Shown here piece after piece: positions 1 through 7,083 of a stretch of 64,000 nucleotides of DNA (position 1 is its first letter; each line of letters opens with the position of its first letter). This DNA comes from Hahella sp050299855 (GTDB taxonomy: Bacteria > Pseudomonadota > Gammaproteobacteria > Pseudomonadales > Oleiphilaceae): positions 1 to 64,000 of the forward strand of contig JBNKWQ010000038.1 of assembly GCA_050299855.1 (NCBI GenBank), written 5' to 3'. The translations under genes and the position numbers were made by a program. The notes under the pieces were generated by a model that did no database searches, was not told where the DNA came from, and saw only the letters and a list, made by a program, of their open reading frames with translations.

Positions 1-855
1 GCTGGCGTCAATATTGAGGCGCTGCAGGATAGGTTGAAGGTCGTGAGGAATATGCCCTCGTTTGTCTTCACGAATAGCACGCCCGGTCCAGTCGACCAGG
101 GCCAGATAGTCATCAAGATGAAAGAAGATGCCTTCCTGATCCACCTCTTCCCTCTCATCACCTATCAGGGCAACTAACCGGGATTTCCGGCTGGGGTTTT
201 GTTGCTGTTTGATTCGCTCCTGCACGGAGGTGTAGTCCGATTTTTCGGGAAGTTCGGCGATACCGGCCCTGATCGGGTTCAGGTCGACATAGGTCATGCA
301 GGTGAGTAAGGCAGCTTCGTCTAAGAGCGCCTGGGATTTAAAGCGGCCTTCCCAGAAGCGCCCTTTACACTGGTCTTCTTCGTTGGCCTTGCGGGCAATA
401 TGTTCATTCAGGCAGCGCACTTGTGCCCTTTAGGGTATGAACCAACTGATAGATTGCAAACGCTCCCGCCACTCTTCGGCAAACTCCGCCACTTTCAAAA
501 GTAATCCGGCATCAAGTTTTTCACCACTCCGGTATCGGGCAATCAATGGATGGCCACCAAACAACCGACACCAGCGCTCGATCACTTTATCCTGGGACCA
601 CAGTTCCACTTCGCTCGTATTCACTTTCAAAATGACATGATAGTGATTGCTCATGACGGCATAAGCCACCACGTCTATGGCAAAGATATCGGACAGTTGG
701 AACAGCCGGTCGACAATCCATTGACGGCGATGTTCGAAACTCTGACCGGAAAATTCATCATGACCACAGAGAAAGGCACGACGTACACAACGGGCAATGC
801 AGTGGTAATACTGGGTATCGGTGAGGGAAATCAGTTCTTTTCTGGCGCGAGTCAT
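1..855 (-). pseudogene. REP-associated Y1 (HUH) transposase, interrupted; truncated by window edge
   Basis: Reading leftward from 855, the protein has the RAYT layout: the start MTRARKELISLTDTQYYH, the HUH motif in SNHYHVIL, then ISWF followed by a stop at 430-432. The same frame continues without further stops to base 1 with the hallmark pieces RCLNEHIARKANEED, GRFWEGRFKSQALLDE and MTYVDLNPIRAG (which carries the catalytic tyrosine). Homologues normally read WFMRCLNE across the break. Removing 18 bases at 419-436 restores exactly that reading, so an in-frame 18-bp insertion carrying TAA appears to have killed the gene. RAYTs mobilise REP palindromes; a REP-like array lies just upstream of the start. 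The 3' end lies outside the window. A sequencing artefact is unlikely for an 18-bp insertion. Confidence 0.85.
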
Positions 856-923
856 CCATAACTCCGAATACTGTTTTACATACAGCTTCCGTCTAGAAAG
901 CTTGGCTTGTTATGTCAATGGGT

Positions 924-992
924 GGATGTCCCAGCTCCTCCATGGGGGGATGTCCCAGCTCCTAGCTCCTCCCAGCTCCTATCCCAGCTCCT
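924..992. repeat. REP-like array: five copies of a CCAGCTCCT motif
   Basis: A 16-mer GGATGTCCCAGCTCCT occurs at 924-939 and again at 948-963, followed by shortened copies ending at 970, 980 and 992. On the transposase strand the unit reads AGGAGCTGGGACATCC. The array sits about 70 bases upstream of the RAYT start, the usual place for REP sequences recognised by such transposases. The shortened copies look like slippage products. Confidence 0.7.
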
Positions 993-1193
993 ACCACAGG
1001 CGATCTCGGATATTCCATCAGTTCTGATTCGCGTCCTATCGCAGGAGATGAATACTACTTAGGCAGTAGGACATTAGGCTGATTGCTCAAAATGCGGTCT
1101 ATTCTTAGAATACGGCCCTTTGTAAGAGCAGCCACCAGCCTGCTTTAAACTTCACTGCCTTCTGTATAACGCCATGATCAAAAGGAACCGACA

Positions 1194-1262
1194 ATGGCCA
1201 TCTACTTCAATTTCAACAATCTCATCGTCAAGGGCAACGTGACCGCTGACATTAGAAGTTAA
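1194..1262 (+). pseudogene. hcp: Stub of an Hcp (T6SS tube) gene
   Basis: An ATG at 1194, preceded by an AAAAGGAA ribosome site, opens a 22-codon frame starting MAIYFNFNNLIVKGNVTAD and stopping at 1260-1262. The pattern MAIY, then a phenylalanine/asparagine-rich strand, then KGNVTA is the N-terminus of Hcp-family proteins, which are normally about 160-170 residues and form the T6SS tube and carry effectors. Everything beyond the first 20 residues is gone. The stub lies 45 bases upstream of the LysM effector gene, so the effector probably once followed an hcp gene. Too short for certainty, but the motif and the context agree. Confidence 0.55.
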
Positions 1263-1306
1263 TATCGGCACAGGAATTTAGCCGTACTAAAAACAAGGAG
1301 CATGTT

Positions 1307-2380
1307 TTGACGGATACCGCTTCCCTCATTCAACAGATCAACAAACCTCTCGATAACCTGCTGACCATCCCATATAACTACGTGGTCAAACCCGGTGATA
1401 GTCTCAGCAAGATTATCGCCGAGCACTATGGCGTTCGGCCTCACAATCCACGCTATAAATTTACCGAAGCGTCGGTCATGTATCACAACCGGTTTATCCA
1501 GGATCCCAATAAAATCTATCCCGGCCAGGTTTTAAGGTTCTTGCCCGTCAATGAAAGCGACCCGGTGTTGTCTTGCCCCGTGCCTGAAGAGTTCTATCAG
1601 CAGCTCTACGCGTCCCCGGAAACCCGGCACAGTCTGGAGCCTGCCGACAGCGGTTATCTCAGGCGAGTACGATACCATATGCCGGTGACACAGGAGGAAC
1701 AGGAGGCATTTCGGATATTGGCATGGCTGCAACAAAACTATGATCTGCTGAGCGTTTCTTCAGGTTCCGGGTTTAACGCCTTTGGCGGAATTGTCAGCGA
1801 AGCCAACAAGGCGTTCATTATCGAAGTGAAGAACCTGCACAGCCAATACAGGGCAGGCCACATCACTGAAAACCAGTATCACTACCGTCGTCGTCTGGCC
1901 TTGCAGGCTTTCACCCGGAGAATCGGCCCTTTTGAAAAGCTGGTATTCAACGGACAAACCGCCAGAGAAGCCATTCGCATCAACCGCTCCAAGGCGTTTC
2001 CAGCAACAAAGAATATCGACCACCATCTCAATCGGTTGGGCCGGTTTGCGCAATATGCGAAACATGGTGGCCTGATTCTATCCGTCGCCGGAGTGGGCAT
2101 GGGTTGCTACAATATCGCTCAGGCGGAAACTCAGCGGATGAAGAATGAGATATTTGTGGAGACTTTGGGAAGCACATTTGTTGGCGGTTTCGTAAGTCTC
2201 GTGCTTGGGATTATATTTATGTCCAATCCGATTGGCTGGGGGGTAGCACTAGTGTTGGGCACTGCCACTGCGGTGGGAAGTTGGGGAGCCGGTAAAGGTC
2301 TGGCAATGGCCTATGATAAATATTTCAATCAATATGACTTGGTTAAAGCCTCGAGTGTCGATCAATTATGCAAACTTTAG
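1307..2380 (+). CDS. LysM-domain effector with membrane-inserting C-terminus (candidate T6SS toxin)
   Basis: 357 residues. It starts at TTG 1307, because the nearby ATG at 1302 stops at once and an AAGGAG site lies 6 bases before the TTG. Residues about 24-80 form one LysM domain (YVVKPGDSLSKI to YPGQVLRFLP), which binds peptidoglycan-like glycans. The middle is unassigned and charged. Residues about 255-335 hold two hydrophobic, glycine-rich segments (LILSVAGVGMGCY; VGGFVSLVLGIIF to GSWGAGKGLAMAYDKYF), a zipper typical of pore-forming or membrane-inserting polymorphic effectors. There is no signal peptide. The hcp stub upstream and the tandem membrane proteins downstream suggest a T6SS effector with its immunity genes; its last 13 bases overlap the first of them. 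The toxic activity is inferred. Confidence 0.75.
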   Translation: MTDTASLIQQINKPLDNLLTIPYNYVVKPGDSLSKIIAEHYGVRPHNPRYKFTEASVMYHNRFIQDPNKIYPGQVLRFLPVNESDPVLSCPVPEEFYQQLYASPETRHSLEPADSGYLRRVRYHMPVTQEEQEAFRILAWLQQNYDLLSVSSGSGFNAFGGIVSEANKAFIIEVKNLHSQYRAGHITENQYHYRRRLALQAFTRRIGPFEKLVFNGQTAREAIRINRSKAFPATKNIDHHLNRLGRFAQYAKHGGLILSVAGVGMGCYNIAQAETQRMKNEIFVETLGSTFVGGFVSLVLGIIFMSNPIGWGVALVLGTATAVGSWGAGKGLAMAYDKYFNQYDLVKASSVDQLCKL

Positions 2381-2742
2381 GTGAACAACTAGCGTTTTTT
2401 CTTTTTGCGGTTGTGTTTTCTGGTCTCCTGTGGATGCCTGCATGGCTACTACTGAGTATTTTTACGCCTAAAGCTCTGCTGAAGAACTACTTTAAAGAGC
2501 CTCATTTTACTCCAACGGAGACTATATTGCTGGCTCAGTTTCCAGGCTTTCTATTTCGCACTGTAATCTTTGCTTGGGCAGTGGTGGCTCCGAAGTTGGG
2601 AGAGAAAAGGCGTATAGGGAACGTAAAAGAGCATATGCCAAGATGGTATCGTGTGGCATTAAAAATTCTTGTAGTACATGCGGTGTTCGCATTGACTATC
2701 ATCGTAACGTTATTACCCGTCCTGCTGTTGTTTGATCTTTGA
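2368..2742 (+). CDS. Small membrane protein A, probable immunity protein (copy 1 of 4)
   Basis: 124 residues, starting MQTLGEQLAFFLF inside the last codons of the LysM effector (13-base overlap), which implies translational coupling. Hydrophobic helices lie at about 8-31, 58-75 and 98-122. A polar core reads YFKEPHFTPTET then AQFPGFL, conserved in all four tandem copies. A small integral membrane protein encoded directly behind a membrane-active effector is the usual arrangement for an immunity protein that blocks self-intoxication in the inner membrane. Its core (RTVIFAWAV, PKLGEKRRI) is closest to copy 4, while its N-terminus is closest to copy 3. No named family is recognised. Confidence 0.8.
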   Translation: MQTLGEQLAFFLFAVVFSGLLWMPAWLLLSIFTPKALLKNYFKEPHFTPTETILLAQFPGFLFRTVIFAWAVVAPKLGEKRRIGNVKEHMPRWYRVALKILVVHAVFALTIIVTLLPVLLLFDL

Positions 2743-2778
2743 GCCGAGCTAGCCTAAATCAACGAGTATCGATCAGCT

Positions 2779-3168
2779 ATGCCGATAACAGGAGAACAAC
2801 TAGCCCTATTCTATTTCACTGTCTTATTTTCAGGCATCCTGTGGATGCCTGCGTGGATAGTGCTCAGTATCCTGACGCCCAAAAAATTATTAAATCATTA
2901 CTTTAAGGAATCCCATTTTACTCCAACAGAGACCATAATGATGGCCCAGTTTCCGGGCTTTCTGTTACGCACCGCTATCTTTGGCTGGTTATTGGTATTT
3001 CCCAAGTTGGGGAGAAGAAAGCGCCGAATATCAAATGTTAAAGACTATATGCCACGCTGGTACCGCTTAGCACTAAATATTCTTACATTTCATGCGTTGC
3101 TAATACTGGTAACTACAATCACTTTACTTCCTGTGTTGGTACTTATGGCTTATATGCTTGAAGTATGA
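2779..3168 (+). CDS. Small membrane protein B, probable immunity protein (copy 2 of 4)
   Basis: 129 residues beginning MPITGEQLALFYF. It has the same plan as copy 1: an N-terminal helix, the conserved YFKESHFTPTET and AQFPGFL core, and two further helices. Its core (RTAIFGWLL, FPKLGRRKRR) pairs with copy 3, its N-terminus with copy 4. The last residues (MAYMLEV) differ from the LLFDL-type ending of copies 1 and 3 because the reading frame runs into a remnant of the effector's 3' end that precedes copy 3. The start ATG lies inside another effector-tail remnant (about 2757-2788). Likely a diverged immunity paralogue with altered specificity; inferred from position and family resemblance only. 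Confidence 0.8.
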   Translation: MPITGEQLALFYFTVLFSGILWMPAWIVLSILTPKKLLNHYFKESHFTPTETIMMAQFPGFLLRTAIFGWLLVFPKLGRRKRRISNVKDYMPRWYRLALNILTFHALLILVTTITLLPVLVLMAYMLEV

Positions 3169-3198
3169 CTTGGTCAAAGCCACGAGTATTGACCAATT

Positions 3199-3579
3199 AT
3201 GCAAACTTTAGGAGAACAACTGGCGTTTTTTCTTTTCATTGTGGTGCTTCCTGCTGCTATATGGCAGCCTATAACTTGGCTGCTGCTGAGCATATTTACA
3301 CCCAAAGCCCTGCTGGAAAGGTATTTCAAGGAACCTCATTTTACCCTGACAGAAACCATTCTAATGGCTCAGTTTCCAGGTTTTTTGATGCGAACAGCCA
3401 TTTTTGCATGGTTGTTGATCTTTCCCAAACTGGGAAAGAGAAAGCGACAGATAAGAGACGTGAAGGTGTTTATGCCATGCTGGTATCAGGTGGCGCTGGT
3501 GCTTCTCACTATTGGAACGTCATTTGTTATGGCTGTCCTAATCATACTATTACCTACCTTATTGCTATTTGATCTTTAA
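3199..3579 (+). CDS. Small membrane protein C, probable immunity protein (copy 3 of 4)
   Basis: 126 residues starting MQTLGEQLAFFLF, identical to copy 1 over those 13 residues, then diverging (VVLPAAIWQPITW). The conserved core YFKEPHFTLTET / AQFPGFL is present, followed by RTAIFAWLL and FPKLGKRKR as in copy 2. The start codon is embedded in a near-perfect copy of the effector's last 15 codons (about 3164-3212, encoding YDLVKATSIDQLCKL and a stop). An overlapping open frame at 3165-3572 is that tail read in another frame and is not a gene. Function as immunity protein is inferred from position behind the LysM effector. Confidence 0.78.
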   Translation: MQTLGEQLAFFLFIVVLPAAIWQPITWLLLSIFTPKALLERYFKEPHFTLTETILMAQFPGFLMRTAIFAWLLIFPKLGKRKRQIRDVKVFMPCWYQVALVLLTIGTSFVMAVLIILLPTLLLFDL

Positions 3580-3619
3580 CTGTGGAGGACTTGGTCAAGG
3601 CCACGAGTATCGATCAGCT

Positions 3620-3994
3620 ATGCCGATAACAGGAGAACAACTAGCCCTGTTCTATTTCACTGTCTTATTTTCAGGCATCCTGTGGATGCCTGCGTGGCTA
3701 CTATTAAGTATTTTTACCCCTAAAAAACTACTCCACCAATATTTTAAGGAACCCCACTTTACCTTGACAGAGACAGTTCTGCTGGCCCAGTTTCCTGGTT
3801 TTTTGTTCCGTACAGTTATATTTTCCTGGGCAGTTTTAATCCCTAAATTGGGGGAAAAAAGGCGTATTGAGAACATTAAGGAGTGCATGCCAAACTGGTA
3901 TCGGATGGCATTGTTGCTCCTTGTAATGTATGCCTTATTCATACTTCTCACTGCTGCTGTTGTAACCCCCATATTGGTATTCTTTGACTTCTAG
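3620..3994 (+). CDS. Small membrane protein D, probable immunity protein (copy 4 of 4)
   Basis: 124 residues from ATG 3620 (MPITGEQLALFYFTVLF). The open frame extends upstream to 3569, but homology to copy 2 starts at 3620, and the ATG sits in the same effector-tail remnant as in the other copies. Three hydrophobic segments and the conserved YFKEPHFTLTET / AQFPGFL core are present. The N-terminal 26 residues match copy 2 almost exactly, whereas RTVIFSWAV and PKLGEKRRI match copy 1, so the gene looks like a recombinant of two paralogues. Probably membrane-located immunity protein. Confidence 0.78.
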   Translation: MPITGEQLALFYFTVLFSGILWMPAWLLLSIFTPKKLLHQYFKEPHFTLTETVLLAQFPGFLFRTVIFSWAVLIPKLGEKRRIENIKECMPNWYRMALLLLVMYALFILLTAAVVTPILVFFDF

Positions 3995-4047
3995 CAACAA
4001 ATACTTAAACCAACATGCTGGGTCAAAACCACAAGCTTTGATCGACT

Positions 4048-4146
4048 ATGCCGATAACAGATGAACAATTAGCATTCTTTTACTTTGCAGTTATATTTTC
4101 AGGCATCATCCTATGGATGCCCGCTCACATGGTTGCTACTGAGTAG
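4048..4146 (+). pseudogene. Truncated fifth immunity-like gene
   Basis: ATG 4048 opens a frame MPITDEQLAFFYFAVIFSG that matches copies 2 and 4 and then, after WMPAHMV, stops at 4144-4146. The remaining 90 or so residues of the family are absent. As with the other copies, the start lies in a remnant of the effector 3' end (4018-4060, reading KTTSFDRLCR and a stop), here the most diverged version. A decayed end of the tandem array. Confidence 0.75.
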
Positions 4147-4298
4147 CCAAAGCGCGGAAGGATTTCTTGCGTTCAAGGCTAACGCTCGACTTGAAAAAGT
4201 ACGGGGTTACCAACCTCAACGCATTCGCCAATACCGGCAACAATATTCCCATAATTAAACTACTGAGCGGATTTCGGACTCGTTCAACAACGGGATAA
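4143..4298 (+). other. Start-less open stretch after the array, possible toxin-tail scrap
   Basis: A 51-codon frame without a start codon reads VAKARKDFLRSRLTLDLKKY and on to SGFRTRSTTG before a stop at 4296. Its amphipathic, basic character (KKYGVTNLNAFANTGNN) resembles protein rather than random sequence, but no family is recognised. It could be the tail of a lost effector attached to the fifth immunity remnant, or chance. Confidence 0.25.
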
Positions 4299-4323
4299 AG
4301 CCACAGCTTCGCGCAGCCTATAC

Positions 4324-4578
4324 TTATTTATTAAGTGTTTTTCGCTCATACCAAGCTACGAAGTCCCGCAACCATTGTGTTTGACTAGAATATGCACCAA
4401 CCACTTGCTCATTTATGTTTTTTAGACCTCTTAGCCCTGGGATTACAGATAAGATACTAAAGAACACTCGAACTGCTTTTGGTAAATTTGGATTCGTACT
4501 ATCGAGAAGCGCCTTTTTAGCCAAGCCAATAGCCTCGTCATATTTCCCATCTCGAATAGCTATGAGTTGCTCGTTCAT
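4324..4578 (-). CDS. Small hypothetical protein, possibly a 3' fragment
   Basis: 84 residues from ATG 4578: a helical, charged protein (KYDEAIGLAKKALLDS, then FFSILSVIPGLRGLKN) ending with WLRDFVAWYERK. The protein-like frame continues upstream of the ATG to about 4620 (reading RCSDRGIKH before the methionine). There it meets, one base out of phase, the end of another frame (4611-4823, ending SEREISEISKKL). This suggests a single longer gene broken by a one-base deletion, or a truncated 5' end. No signal peptide and no recognised family. It faces the opposite way to the immunity array and could belong to the minus-strand effector locus. Confidence 0.35.
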   Translation of the reverse strand: MNEQLIAIRDGKYDEAIGLAKKALLDSTNPNLPKAVRVFFSILSVIPGLRGLKNINEQVVGAYSSQTQWLRDFVAWYERKTLNK

Positions 4579-4942
4579 ATGTTTAATGCCCCGGTCACTG
4601 CACCGACTGGTTATAGCTTCTTACTAATCTCAGATATTTCCCGTTCCGATACCAAAGAAAATGTTCTCAATGAGAATTTTCTCACCAGGACACTTCTGCC
4701 TACTTGGACCAGAAAAGTGACATTCTCACCACCATCAGTAACAGTTGAGTCCATTATTTTAGTGATATCGGGTGCGGTTCTAACCGCACCCCGGTTTGTC
4801 GACAGGTAATTAGAACAACACAAAGTGCTGGCCAGCTACACACTCAGCACCTTCCAGACTATAGGTAATCAATTCATCACCTTTTATCGATTCGTTACTT
4901 TCTTCCAGGCATACCACTTTTGCTTTGTGGCACCCCAAGCGA

Positions 4943-5656
4943 TCAGCCGGGCCGAACGGCCACTTCCGATAGACGTTTCAGAACCGGTTCCGCTAATACC
5001 CGTCCGGTTTTCTGGTCTACAGCCAGCAGTGGCTGGGCTTTCGTCTGCAGGGAGTAGTGATAAAAGACCTGCGCCTCCATGTCGAGCACATCATGCCAGC
5101 CTTCCGACTGCCCTGGTTTTGGAGGCAGCAGAATCACCATACGATTAACGCTTGGCCGTTGTTCAGCAGCACTTAGTTCGCTGGTATCCAGGAACCAGCG
5201 GGCGCCTTCAGTCAGGCTCAAATAGCATTCGCCAAGCGCCAAGCCAACGTCGAACAGCATGGAACGAACCTGGGTTTCGGAGCCGGCAAAGTTGAAGCTG
5301 TAGACATGACTTGTCACTAATGATGGATGGTAAACCGCTGGCCACTGTTGATAGGCCCAGGCATCCATTTGCATCAACGCATGTTCATTGGGGTTGTTAG
5401 TGTTGAGCGTGATATCAAAGCTCTGCAGAAGATTTTTGATCAACGTCAGCCGCCGGGATTTCTCCTGGTAGAAATAGACCTGATTCGCCTGAGCCTGTTC
5501 AGGCGTCAGCATGGCCGCCACCCCCTGATTGGGCGGCGCATATACGGGGTAGTCAGTGAGCGTTTTTTTTAACTGGGTGGCAGCGCTGCCAAATTTATGC
5601 AACAGCGATTGCACCAGCCCCGACTGCCGATATTTGAAACGATCATAGATCTGCAT
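4943..5656 (-). CDS. Hypothetical protein paired with the glycine-zipper effector
   Basis: 237 residues, start ATG 5656 with an AGGA site six bases upstream. Soluble and without signal peptide; it contains short blocks such as YPVYAPPNQGVAAMLTPEQA, WAYQQWPAVYHPSL and GECYLSLTEGARWFLDTSE. No domain is recognised. It lies 118 bases downstream of the effector at 5775-6956, on the same strand, separated by a large hairpin. The position fits an immunity protein or an adaptor that loads the effector, but neither is demonstrated. Confidence 0.65.
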   Translation of the reverse strand: MQIYDRFKYRQSGLVQSLLHKFGSAATQLKKTLTDYPVYAPPNQGVAAMLTPEQAQANQVYFYQEKSRRLTLIKNLLQSFDITLNTNNPNEHALMQMDAWAYQQWPAVYHPSLVTSHVYSFNFAGSETQVRSMLFDVGLALGECYLSLTEGARWFLDTSELSAAEQRPSVNRMVILLPPKPGQSEGWHDVLDMEAQVFYHYSLQTKAQPLLAVDQKTGRVLAEPVLKRLSEVAVRPG

Positions 5657-5713
5657 CTAAATCCTGTCTTGATATTAAACCGTCACACCCGAGAGCTCTT
5701 ATCGGTTGCCAGG

Positions 5714-5778
5714 CTAGTGGGCCGTATGGAAAATTCGGTAGCTTTCTTCAAAGCTGAGTTTTCCGCACGGCCCACTAG
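5714..5778. terminator. Large compound hairpin after the effector stop codon
   Basis: Arms 5714-5733 (CTAGTGGGCCGTATGGAAAA) and 5759-5778 pair over 20 positions with two adjacent mismatches. Within the loop AGCTTT and AAAGCT form a second stem around CTTC. The right arm includes the effector's stop codon (5775-5777). No clear T-run follows on either side, so it is a possible rho-independent-like attenuator or RNA stabiliser between effector and partner gene rather than a textbook terminator. Confidence 0.5.
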
Positions 5779-6956
5779 CTGAACCAATCGAACAAAGCCT
5801 TACCGGCCACATCACCACCCCAGCCGCCGGCAATTCCACCGATAATACCACCCACCGCAGCGCCTACGGCAGTTCCCACAACCGGTACGACAGATCCGAT
5901 TGCCGCGCCTGCGGCAGCACCAGCCCAGGCACCGCCTGCCCCACCAGCGACACTGCCGCCGATTCCGGACAGTGTCCGCTGGGTATTTTCACCCACTTGA
6001 TTACCGTCCGTATGATAGGCCGATCCCAGTGAATAGACATCCATCGCGACTCCAACTGGGCGGGCAACCTTGCCAAAATTTTCCAGCACAGTACCGGCTC
6101 CACGGGCCAATCCGTTGGTTTGCAACAAACGTGCATCATTGGCGGCTTCGACGGCGGCATGGCCACCGTTGGAGGTATAACCGACTTTGGATTCAATCAG
6201 GATGCGACTATCCATTTCCGTACGTACCCCAGGAATCCTTACCTCAACATCAACCCGCCGAACATCGCCTATCGCATCACTGGAACGGGTGGCATTGGTG
6301 ACCTGTCCGGTTCTTGTGTCGTAATTAACTTCCTGATTTACCTCAAAACCGTTGCCACGGTATCGGGATGCAATGGCATCGCTGGCCAGCTGCCCATTGA
6401 TGTTGTTCTTGGTACCGACGGACCTCGGATCAGAAGAGTCAAGGCTGCCCGGAGGTGGAGAGTTTATCGTTGCTACAACTTCAATACCGCTGTTTCGCAG
6501 CACCTGTTCCAGTGGGGCGGAGAAGCCGCTACGATTAGTCAAAGCACTGGTTGTGGATTCCCACTGAATATGAAGCAATGGATTATCCCGCAATATCTGC
6601 GAACCCATGGCTTTGTAGTTAGGTGCCCACAAGCCTCCGGCGGCCAGGGATTGAAACTGGGCTTGAACATCCTGCTGCAGGTTCGCAGCATCAAAATGTG
6701 CACCGGTCTCGGACAAATATCCGGCAATAGCCTGAAAGCCGGCATCTGCCTGGGCAAAATTCTGCTGCGCAGTTTCTGCAATGTCTCGCGCCATCGCGCC
6801 GGTATCAAGCCTACCGCTTGAATCCCGGTACTGATCGACCACACCGGCAATGTCATGGCTGTTATTGGCACAACTATTGGCACTACCGCTGTTTTGAGCC
6901 CCGGAGATGGAACTGGAGTCCTGTTGGCTACCAATACTGCTGGCTGCTTCCGTCAT
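5775..6956 (-). CDS. Polymorphic effector with putative ESK nuclease-like segment and glycine-zipper tail
   Basis: 393 residues from ATG 6956; a TTG one codon earlier is possible, but a GGGGGGA site is well spaced to the ATG. There is no signal peptide. The N-terminus is Ser/Asn/Gln-rich, and residues about 40-130 are helical. Residues about 225-260 contain DVEVRIPGV then RILIESKVGY, an acidic strand followed by an E-x-K motif as in PD-(D/E)XK nucleases. From about 280 the text GKVARPVGVAMDVYSLG leads into a long Gly/Ala zipper (GGAWAGAAAGAAIGSV, AAVGGIIGGIAGGWGG), as in many T6SS and Rhs-type effectors that cross or insert in membranes. The nuclease reading is speculative; the effector class is likely given the neighbouring hcp stub and LysM effector. 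Confidence 0.7.
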   Translation of the reverse strand: MTEAASSIGSQQDSSSISGAQNSGSANSCANNSHDIAGVVDQYRDSSGRLDTGAMARDIAETAQQNFAQADAGFQAIAGYLSETGAHFDAANLQQDVQAQFQSLAAGGLWAPNYKAMGSQILRDNPLLHIQWESTTSALTNRSGFSAPLEQVLRNSGIEVVATINSPPPGSLDSSDPRSVGTKNNINGQLASDAIASRYRGNGFEVNQEVNYDTRTGQVTNATRSSDAIGDVRRVDVEVRIPGVRTEMDSRILIESKVGYTSNGGHAAVEAANDARLLQTNGLARGAGTVLENFGKVARPVGVAMDVYSLGSAYHTDGNQVGENTQRTLSGIGGSVAGGAGGAWAGAAAGAAIGSVVPVVGTAVGAAVGGIIGGIAGGWGGDVAGKALFDWFS

Positions 6957-7083
6957 CAATGAATCCCCCCTGGATAAGCAGGTGAAATGTGGTAGGAAAA
7001 ATGCGGTACGTAAAATATGTTACGTGGTATGTGATCGATGCTACCGCAATATCTCCAGTGCCCGAAAGCTAGGTGTCACCCTA

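Larger units (their letters stand above)
2755..4060 (+). repeat. Four orphan copies of the LysM effector's 3' end interleaved with the immunity array
   Basis: The effector ends with codons for YDLVKASSVDQLCKL (2336-2380). The same coding string, in the same relation to the next start codon, recurs before copy B (TSIDQLCR plus stop, ending about 2788), before C (YDLVKATSIDQLCKL, ending about 3212), before D (DLVKATSIDQLCR, ending about 3630) and before the truncated fifth copy (VKTTSFDRLCR, ending about 4060). In each, the downstream ATG is the one inside CTATGC or TTATGC. The duplication unit is therefore effector tail plus immunity gene, not the immunity gene alone. Confidence 0.85.

Noticed and set aside
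3165..3572. 135-residue open frame overlapping immunity gene C
   Set aside because: It is the effector-tail remnant read through gene C in a different frame; gene C has the paralogue conservation and the correct start.
4611..4823. 70-residue leftward open frame as an independent gene
   Set aside because: It contains the TTCTCAATGAGAATT motif that also occurs in non-coding DNA at 36275 and has no family match; kept only as a possible upstream half of the frame at 4324-4578.
5714..5778. Integron attC site
   Set aside because: The hairpin lacks the GTTRRRY/RYYYAAC core sites and there is no integrase or cassette series.
5900..6821. Long rightward open frames inside the zipper effector
   Set aside because: They are antisense shadows of the Gly/Ala-rich coding sequence, with no ribosome sites and no family features.
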